Assembly: GCA_022705845.1 (NCBI GenBank)
Contig: JAKJDQ010000004.1
Coordinates: 1-36,358, forward strand
DNA from: Patescibacteria group bacterium
Lineage (GTDB): Bacteria > Patescibacteriota > Patescibacteriia > Patescibacteriales > Patescibacteriaceae
Direction of reading: 5' to 3'
Length of the DNA: 36,358 nt
The notes under the pieces are model-generated. The model was not told the origin of the DNA, ran no database searches, and saw only the letters and a program-made list of their open reading frames with translations. Every line of letters begins with the position of its first letter. Positions within the stretch are counted from its first letter, which is position 1. This document shows positions 25,075 through 31,591 of this stretch, piece by piece. The translations under genes were made by a program, and so were the position numbers.

Positions 25075-25425
25075 CTAATTAATTATCAGGCGTTTAAGCA
25101 TATCATTGCGTAAACGATTAGCCGGCAACATTTGTTTGACCGCCCGTCTTAAAACTTCATCAGGATGCTCAGTCTGTATTTGAGACAGAGCTTGAGTCTT
25201 TAAACCGCCAGGATAACCGCTATGACGATAATATTTTTTCTGATCTAATTTTTTACCTGTAAAAATAACCTCACGGATATTTTTAACATGAACCACACCC
25301 CCTTCATCTAAGTGAGGAACATAACTAGCTTTATTTTTGCCGCGCAATAAAATAGCAATTTGGCTAGCTAGGCGGCCGATTGCTTGGCCTGAGGCATCAA
25401 TAGTATAAACTTCTCTTGGTCCCAT
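25075..25425 (-). CDS. rplM: 50S ribosomal protein uL13
   Basis: The 116-residue protein shows the uL13 core: VYTIDASGQAIGRLASQIA at the start, LRGKNKASYVPHLD, the central YYRHSGYPGGLKTQAL and the final VLRRAVKQMLPANRLRNDMLKRL. It stops where the usual protein of about 142 residues continues with a VYAGxxHPHxAQ-type tail, so it is a short form. rplM-rpsI is the normal pair, here attached to the end of the alpha operon. Confidence 0.95.
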   Translation of the reverse strand: MGPREVYTIDASGQAIGRLASQIAILLRGKNKASYVPHLDEGGVVHVKNIREVIFTGKKLDQKKYYRHSGYPGGLKTQALSQIQTEHPDEVLRRAVKQMLPANRLRNDMLKRLIIN

Positions 25426-25434
25426 AAATAAAAA

Positions 25435-25782
25435 TTAAACTAATTCTAAACGGGCCTGCTCAGCACCATCACCCTGACGTTGCCCTAAATTAATAATTCT
25501 GGTATAACCGCCGTTTCTAGATTCGTATCTTTTAGCTATTTCTAAAGCCTTAACCACCGCCTCGTCTTGGGGTAAAATAGCTAAAAGACGACGGCGCGCT
25601 GTTAAATCACCGGCCTTAGCAATAGTTAATAGATGCTCAACTATCGGTTGAACGGCCTTGGCCTTAGCTTTAGTAGTAACAGCAAATTCATGAATTAAAA
25701 TACTTGCCGCTAAATTACGGAGCATCATCTCCCGCGGTTCTTTAGTCCGACCTAAAATAACTCCTTTATTTCTATGGCGCAT
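25435..25782 (-). CDS. rplQ: 50S ribosomal protein bL17
   Basis: The 115-residue protein matches bL17 throughout: MRHRNKGVILGRTKEPREMMLRNLAASIL, TTKAKAKAVQPIVEHLLTIAK, and the C-terminal GGYTRIINLGQRQGDGAEQARLELV. It lies 6 bases after rpoA, as in most bacteria. Nothing unusual apart from the missing Shine-Dalgarno sequence. Confidence 0.97.
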   Translation of the reverse strand: MRHRNKGVILGRTKEPREMMLRNLAASILIHEFAVTTKAKAKAVQPIVEHLLTIAKAGDLTARRRLLAILPQDEAVVKALEIAKRYESRNGGYTRIINLGQRQGDGAEQARLELV

Positions 25783-25788
25783 AATTAT

Positions 25789-26613
25789 TTACTTAGCTTT
25801 ACTTTTTTTAGTTGTTTTAGTTTTGGCAGCTGCGCTTTTGCTGGATCTCTTAGCGGTTGTTTTTATCTTATTATTATCCTCTTGTGGATTAACGGTTAGT
25901 TCTCCTTCTAATTCCGGCTCAGCTTCGGCTAAATCAGTAATGGCTGTAAATTGATCAATTAAAATCTTGCTGGCATCAATAAGGGCCTGGCGCGAAGTAA
26001 TAGTACCATCGGTCACAATTCTTAAAACTAATTTATCCCAATTAACCATTTGACCTACCCGCACATTTTCTACGGATAGTCCCACGGCCACCACAGGAGT
26101 ATAAATAGAATCCACTTCAATATAACCAATATCTCTTTTTACTTTAGCTCTATTTTCAACCATCTCATAACCTCGCCCACGGCTGACAAAAATCTCCATG
26201 CTTAAATTGGCATCTTGGCTTGTTAAATTAGCCAGAACTAACTCCGGATTAATAATTTCTACCTGGCTATTGGGAGTAATATCGGCAGCCGTAACCACCC
26301 TTTTTCCGCTAGCCTCTAAACTGAGCTTGCAAACCTCTTCGCTAAAAATTCTCAGACGCAATTTTTTAAGATTCAAAATAATAGTTAAAACATCTTCGGC
26401 GACCCCTGGCAATCCCATAAATTCATGGTCCGCCCCGGCTATCTTGACGCCAATCACTGCCGCTCCCGGTAAAGAAGACAATAACACCCGGCGTAAAGCA
26501 TTGCCAATTGTAGTGCCATAGCCTGGGAAAAACGGCCCAATAGTAATAAAAGCTTCGTGGGGCTGACTTCCTGGCAAAACTGAAATTTTTTGTGGCAAAG
26601 CAATTTTTTCCAT
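25789..26613 (-). CDS. rpoA: RNA polymerase subunit alpha lacking a recognisable C-terminal domain
   Basis: Residues 1 to about 230 form the alpha N-terminal domain that dimerises and nucleates RNA polymerase assembly: FITIGPFFPGYGTTIGNALRRVLLSSLPGAAV, the VEIINPELVLANL region, VENVRVGQMVNWDKLVLRIVTDGTITSRQAL. The protein then ends after 274 residues with an acidic stretch (AEAEPELEGELTV) and a Lys/Thr/Ser/Ala-rich tail. The helix-hairpin-helix CTD that binds UP elements and activators in E. coli (about 249-329) is not visible, and no frame in the next bases supplies it, because rplQ starts 6 bases later. It is in its normal place between rpsD and rplQ. Confidence 0.96.
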   Translation of the reverse strand: MEKIALPQKISVLPGSQPHEAFITIGPFFPGYGTTIGNALRRVLLSSLPGAAVIGVKIAGADHEFMGLPGVAEDVLTIILNLKKLRLRIFSEEVCKLSLEASGKRVVTAADITPNSQVEIINPELVLANLTSQDANLSMEIFVSRGRGYEMVENRAKVKRDIGYIEVDSIYTPVVAVGLSVENVRVGQMVNWDKLVLRIVTDGTITSRQALIDASKILIDQFTAITDLAEAEPELEGELTVNPQEDNNKIKTTAKRSSKSAAAKTKTTKKSKAK

Positions 26614-26634
26614 AATATTTTAAGCTAAAAAAGA

Positions 26635-27270
26635 TTAACGAGCATAAAACTCAACAATAAGCTGAGTGTTAATATTCTTTTCTAAGTCCTCTTCCTTGGG
26701 CTCATGAAGAACCTTAACCTCTAACTCGCTAGGATCTAAAAACAACCAGCCAGGAGCTTGAAATTTCCTCTTTAACAAACGTTCTCCTAAACCATTAAAA
26801 ATTTGGTTACGACGCCGGTTGGCTTTAACTTTAATAATATCGCCCGGACTGACGCGATAAGAAGGAATATCTACTGGGCGACCATTAACAGTAAAATGAG
26901 CGTGACTAACCAATTCCCGCGCCTTAGCTCGAGAATCAGCAAAACCAGCCCGATAAACTACATTATCTAAACGCATTTCTAAAAGACGTAATAAGTTTTC
27001 ACCGGCATCGCCTGACTGTTTTTTAGCATTAAGAAAGGTCAGATGAAATTGCTGTTCTAGTAAACCATACATCCGCTTGGCTTTCTGCTTTTCCCGCAAC
27101 TGCAAGCTATATTCAGATTGACGCGGCCGACCTTGCGGCCCGTGGAAGCCGGGCGGAAAATTACGTCGAGATAAAGCACATTTACTGGAGCTGCAACGTT
27201 CCCCTTTTAACATTAATTTTGTGCCTTCACGACGACACAATTTACAAGCTGATCCTAAATATCTAGACAT
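26635..27270 (-). CDS. rpsD: 30S ribosomal protein uS4 (zinc-binding form)
   Basis: The 211-residue protein has the normal length. Near the start it has SACKLCRREG and GERCSSSKC, four Cys that match the zinc-binding (C+) form of uS4. The S4 RNA-binding domain follows (RLDNVVYRAGFADSRAKARELVSHAHFTVNGRPVDIPSYRVSPGD) and the YAR end is present. The ATG at 27270 is preferred to a TTG at 27276. In many bacteria uS4 represses this operon by binding its leader; a leader structure is noted upstream of infA, but no pseudoknot was identified here. Confidence 0.97.
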   Translation of the reverse strand: MSRYLGSACKLCRREGTKLMLKGERCSSSKCALSRRNFPPGFHGPQGRPRQSEYSLQLREKQKAKRMYGLLEQQFHLTFLNAKKQSGDAGENLLRLLEMRLDNVVYRAGFADSRAKARELVSHAHFTVNGRPVDIPSYRVSPGDIIKVKANRRRNQIFNGLGERLLKRKFQAPGWLFLDPSELEVKVLHEPKEEDLEKNINTQLIVEFYAR

Positions 27271-27284
27271 AGACAATTTTCTAA

Positions 27285-27815
27285 TTAAACACGTCGCGGT
27301 TTACGCGGACGGCAACCATTGTGTGGTATCGGAGTAACATCTTTAATAGAATTAACTACTAATCCATTAGCGTTTAAAGCGCGAATCGCGGCCTCACGAC
27401 CAGCGGCTACGCCTTTAACAAAAACATGAACATCGGTTAACCCCATTTCTTTGGCTCGATCTACGGCAATCTTAGTAATAACCTGGGCCGCATAGGGTGT
27501 AGATTTTTTAGGCCCCCTAAAGCCAGCCAGTCCGGCGCTAGCCCAAGAAACAACATCGCCATTTTCATCAGTAATAGTTACAATAGTATTATTATATGTG
27601 GATTTAATATAAACATTACCCTTAACCAGTGTCCGCTCAACCTTGCGGCGACGTTTACCTTTAGTTGCAGTTAATCGGGTGGTCTTAGCTTTTTCTAATT
27701 TCTTCTTAACGTCATCTGGCAATTCAGCCACTGATCCAGCAACAGCAAGATCGATTGAATCTTGAGCCACTTCTTTTGTTAATTCCTGTTCTTTTGTTGG
27801 TTGTTCATCAGCCAT
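27285..27815 (-). CDS. rpsK: 30S ribosomal protein uS11 with N-terminal extension
   Basis: The uS11 domain occupies about residues 62-176: [45 protein letters not shown], and the 3'-end-binding tail [12 protein letters not shown]. An extension of about 60 residues precedes it, acidic at first ([16 protein letters not shown]) and then basic ([13 protein letters not shown]). Typical uS11 has about 128 residues. The start has the TAATATG context. The gene is in its normal order between rpsM and rpsD. Confidence 0.97.
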   Translation of the reverse strand: MADEQPTKEQELTKEVAQDSIDLAVAGSVAELPDDVKKKLEKAKTTRLTATKGKRRRKVERTLVKGNVYIKSTYNNTIVTITDENGDVVSWASAGLAGFRGPKKSTPYAAQVITKIAVDRAKEMGLTDVHVFVKGVAAGREAAIRALNANGLVVNSIKDVTPIPHNGCRPRKPRRV

Positions 27816-27838
27816 ATTACAATTTACAATAAAATAAA

Positions 27839-28231
27839 TTAAGTCTTCTGGGCTGGCGGTTTACGTCCTGAACCCATAGTTTGACGACGATTACCACGGA
27901 CAGTGCGGCTATTAGTTTTGGTGCGCTGACCACGCACTGGCAAATTACGGCTATGGCGTATTCCCCGATAGCACCCAATATCTTTAAGCCGTTTAATATT
28001 GCTACTTACTTCTCGCCGTAAATCACCCTCTACTACTTCATTTTTCTCAATTAAAATCCTAAGCCTATTAGCTTCATCTTCGGTTAAATCCTTGGTTCGG
28101 GTATCGGGATTGACCTTAGCTTTAGCTAAAATCTGCCGTGACTTAGAAATACCCAGACCATAAATATAGGTGAGAGCAACTTCAATCCGCTTATCATTAG
28201 GCAAAACAACGCCAGCAATTCTTACTGTCAT
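27839..28231 (-). CDS. rpsM: 30S ribosomal protein uS13
   Basis: The 130-residue protein shows the uS13 landmarks: [25 protein letters not shown], the helix-two-turn-helix region, [35 protein letters not shown] and a basic tail ending PPAQKT that reaches the P site. It has the usual length and place after rpmJ. Confidence 0.97.
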   Translation of the reverse strand: MTVRIAGVVLPNDKRIEVALTYIYGLGISKSRQILAKAKVNPDTRTKDLTEDEANRLRILIEKNEVVEGDLRREVSSNIKRLKDIGCYRGIRHSRNLPVRGQRTKTNSRTVRGNRRQTMGSGRKPPAQKT

Positions 28232-28249
28232 AAAGTATTATTAAAAAAT

Positions 28250-28363
28250 TTAACCCTGACGCTGTTTATGCTTCGGGTTGTTACAAATTACCCGCACCCG
28301 ATTAAAGCGACGAATAACTTTACAATCTTTGCACATTTTTTTTACAGAAGCTCTGACTTTCAT
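28250..28363 (-). CDS. rpmJ: 50S ribosomal protein bL36
   Basis: The minus strand from the ATG at 28363 encodes 37 residues, [14 protein letters not shown]...[11 protein letters not shown], which is the complete bL36. The zinc ligands Cys11, Cys14, Cys27 and His32 are all present, so this is the zinc-binding (C+) form. It lies 11 bases after infA and 18 before rpsM, the standard order. A GGGA stretch about 10 bases upstream is only weakly Shine-Dalgarno-like. Confidence 0.97.
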   Translation of the reverse strand: MKVRASVKKMCKDCKVIRRFNRVRVICNNPKHKQRQG

Positions 28364-28374
28364 AATGTTTATCC

Positions 28375-28614
28375 CTAAAGACGATAGATAATACGACCCT
28401 TGGTTAAATCATAGGGACTAATTTCTAGGCGAACCCGATCACCCGGCGCTAGCCTAATTTTATTAATCCTCATTTTACCCGCTAAATGGGCTAATAATTC
28501 GTGGCCATTGTCCAGTCGGACCTTAAAAGTTAAACCAGGCATTAATTCCAAGATTTCTCCTTCACACTCTAAAAAACTCTTGGAATCATTGGTGGTACTA
28601 TTAGCTTTGGTCAT
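28375..28614 (-). CDS. infA: Translation initiation factor IF-1
   Basis: The 79-residue protein has a single OB fold: [64 protein letters not shown], given here only to mark its extent as residues 15-79, is the classical IF-1 sequence with its RNA-binding basic patch. A 14-residue polar extension precedes it. The ATG at 28614 is preferred to the TTG three bases upstream. It is the first gene of the operon, behind a consensus promoter and an 80-base leader. Confidence 0.97.
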   Translation of the reverse strand: MTKANSTTNDSKSFLECEGEILELMPGLTFKVRLDNGHELLAHLAGKMRINKIRLAPGDRVRLEISPYDLTKGRIIYRL

Positions 28615-28634
28615 CAATTATTTTTTAACATAAA

Positions 28635-28665
28635 ATAATTTATCAAACCAAAGCTGATAAATTAT
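28635..28665 (-). promoter_or_regulatory. Leader hairpin upstream of infA
   Basis: ATAATTTATCA (28635-28645) and TGATAAATTAT (28655-28665) are perfect 11-base inverted arms around a nine-base loop. The structure lies wholly within the predicted 5' leader, ending 21 bases before the infA ATG. The stem is AT-rich and the downstream T-tract is interrupted, so it is a weak terminator at best; a regulatory or stability role is possible. Confidence 0.55.
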
Positions 28666-28701
28666 CATGTTGTGATTATTTAATTTGTAAATTATGGTCT
28701 A

Positions 28702-28730
28702 ATTATAAGGATAAAAATAATGCCTGTCAA
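28702..28730 (-). promoter_or_regulatory. Perfect consensus promoter of the infA-rpsI operon
   Basis: On the minus strand -35 TTGACA (28730-28725), a 17-base spacer and -10 TATAAT (28707-28702) match the sigma70 consensus at all twelve positions. Transcription should begin near 28695, about 80 bases before the infA ATG. The -35 lies only 5 bases beyond the galE stop. Confidence 0.92.
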
Positions 28731-28734
28731 GAGC

Positions 28735-29742
28735 CTAGAAATTATACCCCCGCGGAAAACGACTATACCACCTAACTAAACTAGCAATACTATCTTCTAG
28801 GCTTCGCTTTGGCCGCCAACCTAGTACTTGCCTAGCTTTAGTAATATCAGCATAAATCTGGGCATATTCGCCTTGACGCGCCGCCGCTTGTTCTTGCTTT
28901 AAAGTGCCACCAACCTGACGCTCCACAGCTTGAACAATCTCTTTTACACTATAACCATGACCAGTGCCAATGTTAAAAATCTGACTGGCCCCACCATGCT
29001 GTAGATAATCATAAGCTAAAAAATGAGCCTCAATTAAATCTTCCACATTAATATAATCACGAATAGGAGTGCCGTCAGGAGTATCTACCTTAGCACAAGT
29101 ATAGGCAAAGGGCTCAATACCTAAAATACCGCGCACCGCATTTTGCATTAATAACTGACTGGGTTTTTTGCTATCGCCAATAAGGCCTTCACTATCTGCA
29201 CCTGAAACATTAAAATATCGTAAAATCACATAAGGCAGATGATAACACTCCCCATACCATTTAATCATTTTTTCAACCATTAGCTTAGACTCTCCGTAGG
29301 GATTAGCTGGATTTAGGGGGTGGGCTTCATCTACTGGCAGATATTGACTCTCGCCATAAACAGCACAGGTAGAAGAAAAAATAAGAGGGACAGGACCATA
29401 ATGCCTTAACTCTTCTAATAAATTAAAACTGCCAATAACATTATTATAAAAATAAAGTTCGGGCTTAGACATTGACTCATCAACTAAACACAAGGCGGCA
29501 AAATGTAAAACTCCGGCAAAATTATAATAGTTAAATACTTGGGCTAAATCTTTAGGTGAGGTTAAGTCTCCGCGGACAAAAATTAAATCTCCCCGGCGAG
29601 CTAAAATATCTAGTGGTTCCTGCCACCCCCGGCATAAATTATCAATAACCACCACCCTGTAGCCTTTATCTAGAAATAGCTTGACGGCATGAGAACCAAT
29701 ATAACCTGCCCCGCCAGTAATAAGAAGGGTCGGCCGAGCCAT
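28735..29742 (-). CDS. galE: UDP-glucose 4-epimerase
   Basis: This 335-residue short-chain dehydrogenase-type epimerase interconverts UDP-glucose and UDP-galactose (or the N-acetyl forms). It has the NAD-binding ITGGAGYIGSHAV, catalytic STCAVYGES and YGESK (the Ser-Tyr-Lys triad), YFNVSGAD, and the late RDYINVEDL. Length and motifs are normal. It would supply sugar donors for the surface glycan made by the operon at 24431-18144, although it lies in another transcription unit. It follows alaS by one base in a TAATATG junction. Confidence 0.94.
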   Translation of the reverse strand: MARPTLLITGGAGYIGSHAVKLFLDKGYRVVVIDNLCRGWQEPLDILARRGDLIFVRGDLTSPKDLAQVFNYYNFAGVLHFAALCLVDESMSKPELYFYNNVIGSFNLLEELRHYGPVPLIFSSTCAVYGESQYLPVDEAHPLNPANPYGESKLMVEKMIKWYGECYHLPYVILRYFNVSGADSEGLIGDSKKPSQLLMQNAVRGILGIEPFAYTCAKVDTPDGTPIRDYINVEDLIEAHFLAYDYLQHGGASQIFNIGTGHGYSVKEIVQAVERQVGGTLKQEQAAARQGEYAQIYADITKARQVLGWRPKRSLEDSIASLVRWYSRFPRGYNF

Positions 29743-29743
29743 A

Positions 29744-31522
29744 TTAATCTTCTAAAATCGCCTTAATACGCCTTACGCCAGCGCTACTGCTTTCTTCTTT
29801 AATAATACGGAAATGACCCAATTCTCCAGTGCGCTGTACATGAGGGCCACCGCAAATTTCCTGACTGAAAGGCCGATCACTGCCAATGGTATATACCTTC
29901 ACTCTTTCCCCATATTTAGCGTCAAAAACACCCATAGCGCCTGCCCGGCGCGCTTCTTGAAGCGACATCTCTCTACAAGTAACTGGCAAGTCAAGGGCGA
30001 TTTGCTTATTAACTATATCCTCTACCTGCTTTATTTCCTCAGGTGTTAATTTATTAGGATAAGAAAAATCAAAACGTAAACGTTCGGGAGTAATATTGCT
30101 GCCCCGCTGGTAAACTCCCTCACCTAGCACTTGCCGCAAGGCCTGTAATAAAAGATGCGCTGCCGTATGAAGCCGAGTAGTGGCTAAAGAATTATCCGCC
30201 AATCCTCCCTTAAATTTACCGGCAGCCGCAGTGCGGGATAATTGTTGATGCCGGCTCATTTCTTCTTGAAAGCCAGCTTCATCTACTATTCCGCCCTGCT
30301 CTTGGGCCAACTCTTTAGTCATTTCTAAGGGGAAACCATAGCTTTGATACAGCATAAAGGCGTCAGCTCCGCTAATAAGGTGATGATCGCCAACTAATCT
30401 TGTAAATTCTTTGAGTCCGCGGTCTAAGGTATGATTAAATTTATTAATTTCTTTAGTAATTTCGGAAATTATAAAATCATGTCGTCTTACTAATTCAGGA
30501 TAAGCTTCACCCATTGTAACAATAATTTGCTCAACGACACCACTTAAAATTTCTGAGGCTGGCATAGGCCAATTATAGACTAGACGGACGGCCCGCCGAA
30601 TTAAACGTCGCAGGATATAACCTTGATCCTTGTTGCTAGGTGTTACCGCCTTTTCATCAGCTAATAAAAAGGCGCTAGCCCTTAAGTGGTCAGCGATAAT
30701 TCTGAAGGTCCTAGTTTCACTACCATACAATCGACCGCTTACTTTTTGTAAATAAGCAATAACTGGCTGGAATAAGTCGCTTAAATAAATATCTGGTTCA
30801 TGATTTAACACAGCTAGCACCCTTTCTAGTCCTAACCCAGTATCTACATTGCGCTGTTTAAGGGGGATAAAAGAACCATCCGGCTGTTCATTATAGGCCA
30901 TAAAAACATTATTCCAAATTTCTACCCACGCCGGATTATTGGGATCAAATACCTCAGGTACTGGATCAGGACCGGTCCAATAAAAAACTTCTGTGTCCGG
31001 ACCACAAGGCCCTAAATGGCTAGCAAGACCCCACCAATTATTTTCTTTGCCTAATTTAGCCAATCGCTTATCTGGTAAACCCACTTGTTGCCACAACTCG
31101 TAAGAACGACGGTCAAAAGGAGCATCTGCATCGCCAGCAAAAACGCTAGCCGCTAGATGGTCAGCGGGTAGTCCCAGCCACTGGCTAGCGGTTAAAAATT
31201 CCCAACTCCAAGCAATGGCTTCTTCCTGAAAATAATCACCCAGTGACCAATTACCTAGCATTTCAAAAAAGGTTAAATGAACCGTATCACCAACTTTATC
31301 AATATCGTCAGTGCGTAAACATTTTTGAGCGTCAGCCAGCCGCCGTCCTAAAGGATGAGGCTCACCCAATAAATAAGGTACCAAAGGCTGCATGCCAGCA
31401 GTATTAAATAATACTGATGGATCATTATCAGGAATAAGAGAAGCGCTAGGAATAATAGCGTGATCCTTAGACCTAAAAAAATCTAAAAATTTTTGCCGTA
31501 ATTCTTGAGAAGTGAAATTCAT
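29744..31522 (-). CDS. alaS: Alanyl-tRNA synthetase, short form
   Basis: The 592-residue protein contains the class II catalytic core (LRQKFLDFFRSKDHAII, SLIPDNDPSVLFNTAGMQPLVPYLLGEPHP, HLTFFEMLGNWSLGDYF, DTGLGLERVLAVL), the tRNA-recognition helices and a complete editing domain with HTAAH and CGGPH zinc-type motifs. It ends with SSSAGVRRIKAILED, where ordinary bacterial AlaRS (about 870 residues) continues with a coiled coil and the C-Ala/DHHA1 domain. The C-Ala part is thus absent without an obvious frameshift. The ATG at 31522 (TAATATG context) is preferred to the TTG at 31531. Confidence 0.96.
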   Translation of the reverse strand: MNFTSQELRQKFLDFFRSKDHAIIPSASLIPDNDPSVLFNTAGMQPLVPYLLGEPHPLGRRLADAQKCLRTDDIDKVGDTVHLTFFEMLGNWSLGDYFQEEAIAWSWEFLTASQWLGLPADHLAASVFAGDADAPFDRRSYELWQQVGLPDKRLAKLGKENNWWGLASHLGPCGPDTEVFYWTGPDPVPEVFDPNNPAWVEIWNNVFMAYNEQPDGSFIPLKQRNVDTGLGLERVLAVLNHEPDIYLSDLFQPVIAYLQKVSGRLYGSETRTFRIIADHLRASAFLLADEKAVTPSNKDQGYILRRLIRRAVRLVYNWPMPASEILSGVVEQIIVTMGEAYPELVRRHDFIISEITKEINKFNHTLDRGLKEFTRLVGDHHLISGADAFMLYQSYGFPLEMTKELAQEQGGIVDEAGFQEEMSRHQQLSRTAAAGKFKGGLADNSLATTRLHTAAHLLLQALRQVLGEGVYQRGSNITPERLRFDFSYPNKLTPEEIKQVEDIVNKQIALDLPVTCREMSLQEARRAGAMGVFDAKYGERVKVYTIGSDRPFSQEICGGPHVQRTGELGHFRIIKEESSSAGVRRIKAILED

Positions 31523-31539
31523 ATTATTCAACCATAAAC

Positions 31540-31565
31540 GGCCAGCGGAAAAGCAACCGCCAGCC
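31540..31565 (-). repeat. GC-rich imperfect hairpin upstream of alaS
   Basis: GGCCAGCGG (31540-31548) and CCGCCAGCC (31557-31565) can pair with one 2x2 internal mismatch and an eight-base loop. It stands out from the AT-rich gap, has no following T-tract, and lies 18 bases before the alaS start. It could be a leader regulatory structure or a remnant terminator of the upstream gene. Confidence 0.4.
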
Positions 31566-31591
31566 GCTATAAATACAATATTATAACAATA

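Noticed and set aside
31540-31590. T-box or other riboswitch upstream of alaS
   Set aside because: The leader of about 50 bases is too short and lacks a T-box sequence; only a simple hairpin is present.
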